In this document: in pieces, positions 14,507 through 24,454 of the stretch | Layout: each line of letters begins with the position of its first letter | Numbering within the stretch: position 1 is the stretch's first letter | Notes under the pieces: generated by a model | Database searches by the model: none | What the model was told of the DNA's origin: nothing | Seen by the model: only the letters and a program-made list of their open reading frames with translations | DNA from: AC-32 sp963754265 | GTDB taxonomy: Bacteria > Actinomycetota > Thermoleophilia > Gaiellales > Gaiellaceae | DNA: 64,000 nt | Direction of reading: 5' to 3' | Assembly: GCA_963754265.1 (NCBI GenBank) | Contig: CAVWFB010000001.1 | Location: forward strand, 1 to 64,000 | Position numbers and translations under genes: made by a program

Positions 14507-17425
14507 CGCACTTTGAGGGCGCGGTAGGCGGGCTGGTAGCCGGCCTTCGTCGCGCTGAACACGAGCTTGCCGCGCTTCTTCGGCTTGACCTTGAAGGTCA
14601 CGCGGCCGACCGCGTTGGTGCGCTTCGAGACCTTGACACCGGGTCCCGTGACCCTGACCAGGACGCTCTTGAGCAAGCGGTTGGCGCCGTCGACGACACG
14701 GACGTTGATGGTCGCCCTGCGCTTGTGCCGAGCGAGGCCCGAGACGGTGAGGCGCAGCTGGGGCTGGAGCCGGATCTGCTGGATCTGCGTCCAGTCGCCC
14801 TGGTTCCGATCCTCGTCGACCGCGGCCACGCGCCAGTAGAGCGTCCCGCCGCGCGTATAGCTGGTCGAGGTCATCAGCGGCGCGTAGCTCGTGTTGTCCG
14901 TCGACACGTTCTCGACGACTCGACTGAAGTCGGGACTCGAGGCGATCTGCACCTTGTACTCCTTCACGCCGATCCGCGGGTTCCAGCTCAGGAGCACGTG
15001 ATCGAGGTTGCTGTCCGTCTTCGCGCCACCAGGCTCGCCGATCGTGCGCGTGAAGGACTGCGTCGCCGAATACGGGCCCGACACCTCGCCGCTCGTCTGC
15101 TTCGGGAAGTTCGCGCGGACACGCCAGTGGAAGACACCCGTGCCGGTCATCTTCAGGAACGAGGTCACCGGCGTCCGGAAGCCGTCGAAGTCCTTGTGCG
15201 TGCCGTCGGGGGAGTCGACCGAGATGTCGTACGACGAAGCGCCCTGGATCGGGCTCCAGGCCCAGACCGGGAGCATGTCACCCGCGGTCGGGTTCGCGCC
15301 GCTCGGCGCCGGCGTGGCCAGCTTCTTCTGGAAGGTCCCGGTCGCCGACCACGTCAGGCCCGTGAGGTTCTCGTCGTCGGCGCGGACGCGCCAGTAGAGC
15401 ACCGTGTCCGCCGGGTAGGTCGTGTTGCTCGAGTAGGAGGTCGCGTCGGTGACGACGTCGTCGAGTGGATCGCCGAAGCTCGGGTCGGCCGACACCTGGA
15501 TCCGGTAGCGCCGTGCGCCGAGCGTCGGCGTCCAGCTGAAGGTCGGCTGGTCGTAGAAGACCTGGACGCTGTTCGGTGAGATCAGGCTGGGAGGCGTCGA
15601 CTGCTTCTGGAAGGAGCCCTTGGCGGAGTTCGGTAGGTCGATCGGGAGCGCGGCGGTTCCGTCCGCGTTACTCGACGGCAGAACCGCCCAGTAGAAGGTG
15701 GTCGTCTCGTCGCTGTAGGTCGTCGGCTCGAGGCTGTTGCGCGGCGCGTAGGCCGGGATTCGCGTGAACCCCTCGTCGATGACGTTGCTGAAGTTCGCGT
15801 CCTTGGCGACCACGACGAAGTAGCTGTTCGCGCCCGAGAGTGCCTTCCAGGTGAAGAGCGGCGTGCGTCCCGTGGTCGTGCCCACGACGGGTGCCAGGTA
15901 GTCGGGGGCGCAGGGGTAGCCGAAGGCGCACGGCGCAGACGCCGTAGGATCGGTCGGGTCCGGGTAGTCCGTCCAGGTGAAGGCCGGGCCGACCGGCCCG
16001 GTCGAGTCCGTGTTCCCGTTCTGGAGGTAGGTGTAGTCGCCCCAGACCTCCTGATTGCTGGCGGCCCGGTCGCTCCGAGCGCGAACCCGGAAGCAGTAGG
16101 TGTCGGGGAGGAGCTTCGAGAGCCCGCTGTCCTGCGCGAGCGTTCCCTGCCAGATGACGGGGTTGACACCGGCCGCGGGCGAGCCGAGCGGCGACCACTC
16201 CGGCACCGACGTCTTCTTGACGTGGCTCGTGTCAGTCCAGTCGCACGCCGAGCCGACATATGGGACGACCTGGACCTCGTAACTGGCTGCGCTCGGAACC
16301 GGATCCCAGCGGACGACGGGGACCTCGGTCTGGTAGCCGGCGGTCACGCCGTCGATATCCGTTCCCGGGTCGGCGAGGTTGTCGCGCACCCGCACGTTCT
16401 TGATGCTGGTGCCCGTTACGGGGCCGGCCGGCGCGACCTTGTCGAAGGTCTTGGTGAATGACTGCCCCTGGTTCCAGACGCCGGCGTTGCCGTCCGGGTC
16501 GAGCGCGCGGACGCGCCAGTAGTAGACGTTGTCCTTGAAGACCTGCGTGGGCGAGAGCGAGGTGGCGATGCTCGTTCCGGTGCAGCAGACCTTCGAGCCG
16601 GGCGCGAAGTCGGAGGACGAGTTGATCTCGACCTCGTAGCGGGCCGCACCCGGGAACCGGGTCCCAGGAGAAGCGCGGATCGTAGGCCTCCGGCGCAGCG
16701 TTCAGATCCTCGAGATGAGTCGCGGTCGCGGAAGGCCACAGCCAGTTGAACGAGGCGACCGGCGTACCGACACCGCGGTTGCCCTCGGCGTCGACCGGCA
16801 CGACGCTCCAGTAGTAGGAGCCGGGTGACAGCGCCGAGGTGATCGCGGCGGAGTTGGCGGCGACGTTCGGCGGGCCCTTCGGGTCGTCCTGGTTGGCGTA
16901 GTGCAGGACGAGCGAGCCGAGCGTCGGGTCGCTCGCGACCGAGACCAGGTAGTGGGCAGCCCCGGCGACGCCCGCCCAGTTGAGCACGACCGGGTTGGCC
17001 GGGAAGCTCAGCGCCGCGCCCGAGCTCGGGCTCTGGAGCGCCGGCTGCAGGTTCCACTGCTTGCGGAACGCGCGCGGCTGCGTCCAGGCCGAGATCTCCC
17101 CCGCGGCGTTCGTCGCGCGCACCCGCCAGTAGTACGTCCCGTTCGGGATCGTCTTGACGAGCGTCGCGCGCGTGTTGCGAGTGAAGAAGTTGTCCTTGCC
17201 CGCGCCGAGGACCGGCGAGTTCATGCCGGCGTCGGCGCTGATCTGGAACTGGTACTTGTCCGCGCCCTTGACGGCCGTCCAGGACATGGCCGGGAGGAAC
17301 TGGACTACTGCACCGTCGGCGGGCGAGACCTGCACCGGGCGGATCACCGCGGCCCGAGCCGGGCCCGCTGTGAGGAAGGTGATTGCCGCGAAGGCGGCTG
17401 CGAGGAATCGGCGGTCTGAGGGCAT
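14503..17425 (-). CDS. Large secreted FN3-like repeat protein, frameshift near 16651
   Basis: Signal peptide MPSDRRFLAAAFAAITFLTAGPARA, then about eight fibronectin-III-like units marked by W-A/S-x-V-x-G-A-x-x-Y (SWTAVKGADKYQFQIS, LNWAGVAGAAHYLVSV, FSWTPTLGARRYRIQVS, WAWSPIQGASSYDI) each followed by YYWRVRA. One extra base at about 16651 breaks the frame within VPG-AARYEVEI; removing it gives about 974 codons. The C-terminal 90 residues (RLTVSGLARHKRRATINVRV) form a different Ig-like/carboxypeptidase-regulatory-like domain. Probably a cell-surface or matrix protein. A single inserted base suggests error or recent mutation. Confidence 0.75.
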
Positions 17426-17510
17426 GGTGTCCGGTAAGAAGAGCCCGGCCGCTGAGCTCCGATGAGCGCTTTATGTCTCGTAAGCACCATCGGGGCCGTG
17501 GGCCGATCGG

Positions 17511-18659
17511 TCATCCCTCAGTTGGGGGGCTTTTGCCCTCACGGGCCAGCAATTTTCGAACTCCGCGCTGTCTCTGCGCGTTTGCAGCCTCGGCTTCACG
17601 TTCCTCTGCCTCGCGCAAGGCTGCCTCGAGCGCGGCGAGCCGCTCCTCGAGCTCCTCCGTCCGCTCGCTCATCTCGGCGTGCTCTCGCTCGAGCCGCCGG
17701 GCCTCGCCTCGCGCATGGCGTGCGTCCGCGTTGGCCTCCTCGGCGCGACGAGCCGAGGCCGCCTCGACTCGAACAAGACGCGCGAGCTCTCGCAGAGGCG
17801 CGTCGACCGGATCCCGCCGCTCCGCGAGGGAGTCGAAAACGCTCATCAGCTCGTGGGCGTGGGCCCTGGCGCTGTGCCCGAGCGCCAGCTCGCGGTTGGC
17901 GGCTCCCATCGCAGGGTCGTAGGCGTCGAGGTCGCGGCGCAGCCGCTCGAAGTCGGTCGCCGCCGACTCCGCGCGGCCGGAGAAGCCGTCGGCCTCGAGG
18001 AGCTCGTAGCGCTCGGGGGTTACCCAGCCGTCGCCGCCGTCCTCGCCGTACACGTACGCGGCGCGCCCCGTGGCCATCGCTTCCAGGATCTGCTCCCCGC
18101 GGCCGATCGCGAGATCCCCGTCGTCTGCGGACTCGATCCCCGCATCGGCGCACGCGCGCTCCACGATCCCGCGCCGGTAGTCGGAGAGGTGCTCGGTGTG
18201 CAGGACGGCGGTTCGCGGCCGATCGCTGAGCGGGCCCCGAGGCGCACGAGCCTCGGTGTCCACGGGCCGACGGAGGCGGACGATCTCGTGCACCAGGGCC
18301 GCGGCTCGTGCCCGCTCGCGCCCTCGCTCGTCGAAGACCACGACTCTCGCGATCACGGCCGGCAGCTGTGGAGGCAGCCAGAGCTCCGCGCGGTCGTCGT
18401 GCAGCGCGAAGACCTGCGGCGTGAGCGGATAGAGATCGGCCAGCAGCAGGGCGGCGAACGCGTCCTGCGCGTAGACCACATCAGGCGCGAGCGGCAGGCC
18501 GTGACCGGCGCGCACGACCCGAAGACCCTCCGCCTCCCGGTCTCCCTCGTCGGCGGAGAAGACGGTCACCTCGTGGCCGAGCCGCTCGAGGTGCTCGGAC
18601 ACGGTCGTCAGATAGGCACGGGCCTCCGACAGCCCCTGCGTGCCGAGGAGGATCTCCAT
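17511..18659 (-). CDS. Glycosyltransferase-like protein with C-terminal coiled coil
   Basis: 382 residues. The first 110 residues resemble a GT-B N-terminal domain (MEILLGTQGLSEARAYLTTVSEHLERLGHEVTVFS; DVVYAQDAFAALLLADLYP); residues 150-250 resemble a second Rossmann domain (EQILEAMATGRAAYVYGEDG). The last 100 residues are a charged coiled coil (LEREHAEMSERTEELEERLAALEAAL) that is unusual for a glycosyltransferase and may tether it to a partner. Donor and acceptor are unknown. It lies 10 bases before the oxidoreductase gene's stop, on the same strand. Confidence 0.6.
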   Translation of the reverse strand: MEILLGTQGLSEARAYLTTVSEHLERLGHEVTVFSADEGDREAEGLRVVRAGHGLPLAPDVVYAQDAFAALLLADLYPLTPQVFALHDDRAELWLPPQLPAVIARVVVFDERGRERARAAALVHEIVRLRRPVDTEARAPRGPLSDRPRTAVLHTEHLSDYRRGIVERACADAGIESADDGDLAIGRGEQILEAMATGRAAYVYGEDGGDGWVTPERYELLEADGFSGRAESAATDFERLRRDLDAYDPAMGAANRELALGHSARAHAHELMSVFDSLAERRDPVDAPLRELARLVRVEAASARRAEEANADARHARGEARRLEREHAEMSERTEELEERLAALEAALREAEEREAEAANAQRQRGVRKLLAREGKSPPTEG

Positions 18660-18669
18660 CCGGGTCCGA

Positions 18670-20082
18670 TTATCGCGTTCCGACCGACATGCGCAGCAGG
18701 CGCGGCAGGGCGGCGCCCGCCCGGGCGGGGAGCGACGGGCGACGCCCTTCCTCCTCCGCCTCCTCGCAGGCCATGATCGAAGCGCGGACGAGGCCGCCGC
18801 CCAGACGTCTGAGGGGCTCGGGCGGGAGCTTCGGCACGCGGCGCGTCACGAGCGGGAGGCGGGTGAGCTCGTCGTCGACGCCTTGCGCGAGACGCGCCAG
18901 GATCTGGCCGCCGAGCCAGCTCGGGCCCACGCCGTGGCCGGAGTAACCGGCGCCGTAGTGGATCCGCGTCCCGGGGACCGTGCCGAAGAACGGGAGGTGG
19001 TCGGAGGAGACGTCGATCGGCCCGCCCCAGGAGTGCGTGACGCGGGCGTCCGCGAGATCCGGCAGGAGCCGGCGTAGGCCGCGTTCCGCCCGCGCGCCGG
19101 TGGCCGCGTCCTTGGTGAAGCGCGAGTCGAGCCGCCCGCCGTAGCCGATCGGCCCGGAACCGCTTCCCATCAACACGCGCCCGTCGTTCGTCGTCCGGAA
19201 GTAGTGGAGGAACATCCGACCGTCGAAGACCGCCTCGCCCCCGGTCCAGCCGATCTGCTCCAGAAGCTCCGGCACCGGCTCGGTCAGGACGACGTAACTG
19301 CCGAACACGGTCAGGCGGCGGCTGAGCGGCTTCCAGCCCGCCGCGGCCGCGTTCGTGGCGACGACGACATCCCTGGCGCGGACGCGACCGCGCGCCGTCT
19401 CGACCCGGCCGTCGTCGATCGTCGTCACCCGCGAGTGTTCGTGCACTGGAGCACAAGCGAGGACGGCCCGGCGCAGCGCTCGCACCAGGCGGGCCGGTTG
19501 CACCGTCGCGCCGTCGCGCATGAACGCGCCCTTGCGGAAGCGCGGCGACCGGATTCGCTCGGCCAGGGCTTCTCCTTCGAGCAGAACGGCCTCGTCGGGC
19601 ACGCCGAACTCACGGGCGGCCTCGACCTCCCCCTCGACCGCGGCGTCCTGCGCCGGTGCGGCCGACACCCGCAGCATGCCGCCCTCGCGCAGCCAGACCT
19701 CCGCCTCATGGCGCTCGCAGAAGTCGCGAATCCCCGGGATGATGCGATCCCCGGCCCGCGTGACCGCGAGCGCGCCCTCCTCGCCGAAGCGCTCGTGCAA
19801 CCGGGGCAGGTGGCTCCAGTAGCCGTGGACGAAGCCGCCGTTTCGCCCGCTCGGCCCCAGGCCGCACTCCTCGGCCTCGAGCACGACCACGGCCAGATCC
19901 GGATCGCGCTCCTTGAGCGTCAGCGCGGTCCACAGACCCGTGTAGCCGCCGCCGACGATCGCGACGTCGGCCTCGAGCTCGCCCTCGAGCGGCGGTGCCG
20001 GCTCGGCCGCCTCGCCCTCCGCGGCGAGCGCCTCCTCGATCCACCACGGCGTCGCCTCGCCGGGAGGAACGCTGGGTCTCAG
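18670..20082 (-). CDS. FAD-dependent amine/amino-acid oxidoreductase (DAO family)
   Basis: The FAD-binding GXGXXG is DVAIVGGGYTGLWTAL, followed by CGLGPSGRNGGF typical of PuuB/DadA-like enzymes, and the C-terminal HYGAGYSGHGVGPSWLGG completes the FAD site. The start is uncertain: there is no ATG, GTG or TTG before the FAD motif within the intergenic part. A CTG at 20082 overlaps the aminotransferase TGA (CTGA) and gives 470 residues; the next GTG (19890) would remove the FAD motif. It lies at the end of a polyamine uptake/aminotransferase operon, so oxidation of gamma-glutamyl-putrescine or a similar amine is inferred. Confidence 0.85.
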   Translation of the reverse strand: MRPSVPPGEATPWWIEEALAAEGEAAEPAPPLEGELEADVAIVGGGYTGLWTALTLKERDPDLAVVVLEAEECGLGPSGRNGGFVHGYWSHLPRLHERFGEEGALAVTRAGDRIIPGIRDFCERHEAEVWLREGGMLRVSAAPAQDAAVEGEVEAAREFGVPDEAVLLEGEALAERIRSPRFRKGAFMRDGATVQPARLVRALRRAVLACAPVHEHSRVTTIDDGRVETARGRVRARDVVVATNAAAAGWKPLSRRLTVFGSYVVLTEPVPELLEQIGWTGGEAVFDGRMFLHYFRTTNDGRVLMGSGSGPIGYGGRLDSRFTKDAATGARAERGLRRLLPDLADARVTHSWGGPIDVSSDHLPFFGTVPGTRIHYGAGYSGHGVGPSWLGGQILARLAQGVDDELTRLPLVTRRVPKLPPEPLRRLGGGLVRASIMACEEAEEEGRRPSLPARAGAALPRLLRMSVGTR

Positions 20083-21551
20083 ATTCGTTCCCAGGCCTCG
20101 GTCAGCACCTCGCCGAGGATCCCGACGATCTTGTCGAACTCGTCCTGACCCGCGACCAGCGGTGGCGAGATCTGGATGACGGGGTCGCCCCGGTCATCCG
20201 CTCGGCAGATGAGGCCGGCGTCGAACATCCGCGGCGTGAGGAATCCCCGCAGCAGGCGCTCGCACTCCTCGTCCGAGAACGTGGCGCGGGTCTCCTTGTC
20301 CTTCACGAGCTCGAGCGCGTAGAAGAAGCCCGTCCCGCGGAGATCGCCGACGATCGGGAGCTCGAGCAGCTGCGCGAGCGTGTCGCGGACGTCGCCCTGC
20401 TCCGCCGCCACGCGCTCGACGATCCGCTCGCGTTTCATGATCTCGAGGTTCTTGAGCGCGATCGCCGCCTGAACCGGATGCCCGCCAAAGGTGATGCCGT
20501 GCGTGTACATCCGCGAGCTGGCGAGGAACGGCTCCATCACCCGGTCGGTCGCGACGACCGCGCCGATGGAGGCGTAGGCAGACGAGAGACCCTTCGCGCA
20601 CGTGACCAGGTCGGGACGGATGTCGTAGCGCTCGGAGGCGAACCAGGCGCCAACGCGACCGAAGCCCGTGATCACCTCGTCCGCGCACAGCAGGATCTCG
20701 TAGCGGTCGCAGATCTCGCGCACCCCGCGCCAGTAGCCCTCCGGCGGCGTGAACGCCCCGCCGGCGTTCTGGACCGGCTCCATCATCACCATCGCGACCG
20801 TCTCTGGGCCCGCCGCCTCGATCGTCTGCTCGAGGTCATCGAGCAGGAAGCGCGTGAACTGCTCCTCGGTCTCCTCCGTCGGCCGGTGGTAGCGGTTGGT
20901 GTTCCGCACGTGCAGGACCTCGGGGACGAGCGGCTCGAACGGCGTTCGCAGCGCGGGGATCCCGTTGATCGAGAGCGCGCCCATCGTCGTGCCGTGGTAC
21001 GCGACGTGGCGTGAGATCGCCTTCCAGCGCCGCTCGCCGACAGCCGTGGCCGCCTGCTCTGCGTCGAAGCCGCGAGGGGGCTCGCCCGGATGCGCAGGTA
21101 TGCGCGCCACGCTCGCCCGCTGCTCGCCGCGGGCCGAGTAGTACTGGCGCGCGAGCTTCCACGCCGACTCGACGGCCTCGGAGCCGCCGGAGACGAAGAA
21201 GACGCGGTTCAGGTCGCCCGGCGCGAGCGAGGCCACCTCCGCCGCCAGCTCGATCGCGCGCGGGTGCGCGTAGGACCAGTTGGTGTAGAAGGGCAGCTCC
21301 CGCATCTGCGCTGCCGCCGCCTCCCCCACCTCGTCGCCGTACGAGTAGCCGATCTGCACGGCGAAGAGCCCCGCCAGGGCGTCGAGGTAGCGCTTCCCGT
21401 TCGCGTCCTCGAGGTAGCAGCCCTCGCCGCGCACGATGATCGGCACCTCGCCGTCGACGTAGCCGCCCATCCGCGTGAAGTGGAGCCAGAGGTGGTCGCG
21501 GGCGGCCTGCTGCAGCTGTTCCGGCGAGAGGCCGGGCGAGACGGCGGTCAC
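20079..21551 (-). CDS. Class III omega-aminotransferase (putrescine/beta-alanine:pyruvate type)
   Basis: 490 residues from GTG 21551, which overlaps the permease stop (GTGA). Class III fold: VFFVSGGSEAVESAWKLARQ (cofactor phosphate site), HGTTMGALSINGIP, LLCADEVITGFGRVG (Asp to the pyridine N) and the PLP lysine in VTCAKGLSSAY. It transfers an omega-amino group from a diamine or beta-amino acid to a keto acid. Being translated together with a polyamine ABC transporter supports putrescine or a related amine as donor. GTG is chosen over an upstream extension that would run through the permease gene. Confidence 0.9.
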   Translation of the reverse strand: MTAVSPGLSPEQLQQAARDHLWLHFTRMGGYVDGEVPIIVRGEGCYLEDANGKRYLDALAGLFAVQIGYSYGDEVGEAAAAQMRELPFYTNWSYAHPRAIELAAEVASLAPGDLNRVFFVSGGSEAVESAWKLARQYYSARGEQRASVARIPAHPGEPPRGFDAEQAATAVGERRWKAISRHVAYHGTTMGALSINGIPALRTPFEPLVPEVLHVRNTNRYHRPTEETEEQFTRFLLDDLEQTIEAAGPETVAMVMMEPVQNAGGAFTPPEGYWRGVREICDRYEILLCADEVITGFGRVGAWFASERYDIRPDLVTCAKGLSSAYASIGAVVATDRVMEPFLASSRMYTHGITFGGHPVQAAIALKNLEIMKRERIVERVAAEQGDVRDTLAQLLELPIVGDLRGTGFFYALELVKDKETRATFSDEECERLLRGFLTPRMFDAGLICRADDRGDPVIQISPPLVAGQDEFDKIVGILGEVLTEAWERI

Positions 21552-22399
21552 GCAGCCGCCTTCTGACGCCGCATCTGGACGATCACGTTGACGAGCATCG
21601 CCGTGAGGGCGATGACGAAGATCGCCGTCCCGATCACGTTCACCTGCGGCGGCGCCCCGATGCGGGCCGCGCCCCAGACGAAGAGCGGGAACGTCACGCT
21701 CGACCCCGAGTTGAAGTACGTGACGACGAAGTCGTCGATCGAGATCGCGAAGCAGAGCAGCAGCGCGGCCAGGACGGCCGGGGCGATCAGCGGCAGCGTC
21801 ACCTTGGTGAAGGTCGTCCACTCGTTGGCGCCGAGGTCCATCGCGGCCTCCTCGAGATGGCGGTCGAAGCCGACGAGGCGCGCCTTCACGGTCACCACTG
21901 CGAAGCTGATGCAGAACATGATGTGCGCGATCAGGATCGTCTGGAAGCCGAAGGTGACGAAGCTGAGGTTGAGGAACAGCGTCAGCAGCGAGGCGCCCAG
22001 GACGATCTCCGGCGTCGAGAGCGGGAGGAAGATGAGGATGTTCGTCGTCGCCCGGCCGCGGAAGCCGTAGCGGACGAGCGCGAGCGCGATCAGCGTGCCG
22101 AGCGCGGTTGCCACGACGCTCGCCAGCAGCGCGATCTCGAGCGAGAGGATGATCGCGCTCTCGATCCCGGGCACGCCGTTCCAGTAGCGCCAGTTGTCCC
22201 AGGTGAAGCCCTGCCAGGTGTAGTTGAACTTCCCGGTCGGGTGGTTGAACGAGAAGACGATCACGACCGCGATCGGGATGAGCAGGTAGGCGAAGAAGAG
22301 GATCGAGTAGAGCGTGAGGATGTGGTGCTTCACGAACGCCCACGCCGCGGCGAGGAAGCTTCGGCGCTCCCGCTGCGCCTCGACAGCGACTGCGCTCAT
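21548..22399 (-). CDS. Polyamine ABC transporter permease (PotC-like)
   Basis: 283 residues, six membrane helices. The EAA loop that contacts the ATPase is EEAAMDLGANEWTTFTKVTLP, and the C-terminal part (FAISIDDFVVTYFNSG) has the family's SxDDF motif. It overlaps both neighbours by 4 bases. It works with the PotB-like permease, the ATPase and the lipoprotein encoded upstream to import spermidine or putrescine. The substrate is assigned by family and by the catabolic genes in the operon. Confidence 0.92.
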   Translation of the reverse strand: MSAVAVEAQRERRSFLAAAWAFVKHHILTLYSILFFAYLLIPIAVVIVFSFNHPTGKFNYTWQGFTWDNWRYWNGVPGIESAIILSLEIALLASVVATALGTLIALALVRYGFRGRATTNILIFLPLSTPEIVLGASLLTLFLNLSFVTFGFQTILIAHIMFCISFAVVTVKARLVGFDRHLEEAAMDLGANEWTTFTKVTLPLIAPAVLAALLLCFAISIDDFVVTYFNSGSSVTFPLFVWGAARIGAPPQVNVIGTAIFVIALTAMLVNVIVQMRRQKAAA

Positions 22400-23262
22400 A
22401 CCGCCGTCCCCGTCAGCTGCTCGGTGCCGACCAGGCGGGCGTACACGAATACGAACACCAGGATCGCCGCCATCAGGATGAAGGACATCGCCGCGGCTGA
22501 CGGGTATTCCGTCTGCTCCAGGAACTTCGACTGGATCACGTTCCCGATCATGTGGTTCTGCGTCGAACCGAGCAGCTGCGCGTTGATGAAGTCACCCGCC
22601 GCCGGGATGAAGGTGAGCAGCGTCCCCGCGACGACGCCCGGAAGCGAGAGCGGCAGGGTGACACGCAGGAAGGCGTGCAGCTTGCTCGCGTAGAGGTCCT
22701 CCGCCGCCTCGATCAGCCGCTCGTCGATCTGCTCGAGCGAGACGTAGAGCGGCAGCGCCATGAAGGGCAGGAAGTTGTAGGTGATCCCCGCCACGACGGC
22801 CGTGGAGGTCGCTAGGAGCCGCCCTCCCGGGCCGAGGACGTGGAGCGTCTGCAGGGTGTTCACGACGAACCCGTTGTCGGAGAGGATCGTCTCCCAGGCG
22901 AGCGTCCGGATCAGGTACGTGACGAAGAACGGCGCGACGATGAAGAGCAGGAGCAGGTTCTTCCAGCGGCCGCCTCGGAACGCGATCCAGTACGCGACCG
23001 GGTAGCTCGCCACGAGCGCGAGCAGCGTCGCGATCCCGGCGTACTCGATCGAGCGAACGAACTGGGCGCGGTAGTCGTGGATCGCGTTCCAGTAGTTGCT
23101 CCACTCCCAGGTGAAGGCGAACCCGACGTCGAAGTTGCCCGACTCGAGCGACTGGTATGCGAGGAAACCCAGAGGCACGACGAAGAACACCGCGAGGAAG
23201 AGCACGCCGGGGGCGAGCAGCAGGTAAGGCGTCGTCTCGCGATGACGGTGGAAGAAGTTCAC
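22396..23262 (-). CDS. Polyamine ABC transporter permease (PotB-like)
   Basis: 288 residues from GTG 23262 (NFFHRHRETTPYLLLAPGVLF), 10 bases after the binding-protein stop. Six helices; the EAA loop is IEAAEDLYASKLHAFLRVTLPLSLPG. FIPAAGDFINAQLLGS matches PotB. ATGA overlap to the PotC-like gene. A longer upstream frame exists but would run antisense-like through the binding-protein gene's end and is not supported. Confidence 0.92.
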   Translation of the reverse strand: MNFFHRHRETTPYLLLAPGVLFLAVFFVVPLGFLAYQSLESGNFDVGFAFTWEWSNYWNAIHDYRAQFVRSIEYAGIATLLALVASYPVAYWIAFRGGRWKNLLLLFIVAPFFVTYLIRTLAWETILSDNGFVVNTLQTLHVLGPGGRLLATSTAVVAGITYNFLPFMALPLYVSLEQIDERLIEAAEDLYASKLHAFLRVTLPLSLPGVVAGTLLTFIPAAGDFINAQLLGSTQNHMIGNVIQSKFLEQTEYPSAAAMSFILMAAILVFVFVYARLVGTEQLTGTAV

Positions 23263-23272
23263 GGGCCGCCCG

Positions 23273-24454
23273 TCAGCCGGAGATGAGGTTCTGCCACTGC
23301 TCCAGGTACTTCTGGTTGTTGAGCGCGGCGTTGTCGAAGATGTGGACGGTCTCGAGCGTCTTCGGGCTCGGGAAGATGAGCGGGTTGTTCGCGACGGCCG
23401 GGTTGTACGACAGCGCCCACTTCTTCGCGCCGGCCACCGCGGGGATGTAGTAGATGCCCGTGATGTTCCGCTTCGGGTCACCGGCCTCCATCAGGCCCTG
23501 CACCTTCGGGTCGTAGACGTAGTTCATGTACACCGATGCGGTGTAGACGTCGCCGCCCGTCGGGATGAGCATGTTGTCCGTCCAGAGAGCGCCACCGTCC
23601 TTCGGCACGTTCCAGTGGATGTGCTTGTTGCCGATCTGCGCGATGTCGCCCGACCACGACATCGCCGCCGCGAGGTCGCCCTTCGCGAGCGGCGGTGCGT
23701 AGTCGTTACCCGTGAACTGGCGGATCTGCTTGTTGTCGACGGCCTTCTTGATCCGGTTGAAGGCGTCGTTCCACGATTTGTCGGTCACCTTCGTCGGGTC
23801 GTCGCCGTTTGCGAGCATGACGAGCGTCATGGCGTCGCCCATCGAGTTCAGGACGGTGATCTTGCCCTTCAGCTTCGCGTTCTCGAGCAGGTCCGAGACC
23901 GAGAGCACCGGGTCGGTGAGCGTGTCGTTGTACGCGATGCCCGTCATGCCCGACTGCCACGGAAGCGTGTACTCGCGGTTCGGGTCGAAGTTCGGGTGCT
24001 GCTGGACAGCGACGAGGTTCTTGATGTTCGGGATCGCGGACTTGTCGAGCTTCTCGGCCCAGCCCTTCCTGAGCATCAGCCCGAGGTAGCGGTCGTTGTC
24101 GGTCAGCACGACGATGTCGCGGTCGATCGACTGCCCGCGTGAGAGCGGGCCCTGGATCTTCCCGAAGAACGACGCGTTGTCGTTGATGTCCTCGACGTAG
24201 TCGACGTTGACGCCGGTCTTCTTCTTGAACGTGTCCAGCGACGGGTGCGACTTCGTCTTGTTGTTGACGTCGATGTAAAGGGTCCAGTTCGAGAAGTGCA
24301 GGGTCTTCGCCAGCTGGTGCGACGAGTTTGTGGTGCCGCCGGCCGCTTTCGTCCCGCTGCTGCCGCAGGCAGCCAGGAGGCCAGGCACGGTGAGCGCGGT
24401 TCCCCCGATAGCTGCCCGCTCGAGCAGCTGACGCCTGGTGAGCTGATCGGTCAT
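23273..24454 (-). CDS. Polyamine-binding lipoprotein (PotD-like), Tat-type signal
   Basis: 393 residues from ATG 24454, preceded by AAGGAGCG and overlapping the ATPase TGA. The signal sequence TRRQLLERAAIGG contains a twin-arginine motif, and LLAAC is a lipobox, so the protein is probably exported folded by Tat and lipidated. The mature protein has the PotD order: LHFSNWTLYIDVNN, GVNVDYVEDINDNASFFGKI, WQSGMTGIAYN, WSGDIAQI. Delivers polyamine to the two permeases. Confidence 0.92.
   Translation of the reverse strand: MTDQLTRRQLLERAAIGGTALTVPGLLAACGSSGTKAAGGTTNSSHQLAKTLHFSNWTLYIDVNNKTKSHPSLDTFKKKTGVNVDYVEDINDNASFFGKIQGPLSRGQSIDRDIVVLTDNDRYLGLMLRKGWAEKLDKSAIPNIKNLVAVQQHPNFDPNREYTLPWQSGMTGIAYNDTLTDPVLSVSDLLENAKLKGKITVLNSMGDAMTLVMLANGDDPTKVTDKSWNDAFNRIKKAVDNKQIRQFTGNDYAPPLAKGDLAAAMSWSGDIAQIGNKHIHWNVPKDGGALWTDNMLIPTGGDVYTASVYMNYVYDPKVQGLMEAGDPKRNITGIYYIPAVAGAKKWALSYNPAVANNPLIFPSPKTLETVHIFDNAALNNQKYLEQWQNLISG

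Noticed and set aside
23263..23481. N-terminal extension of the PotB-like permease to 23481
   Set aside because: The extension overlaps the end of the binding-protein gene in another frame and reads as Arg/Thr/Ser shadow; GTG 23262 starts at a proper cytoplasmic tail.
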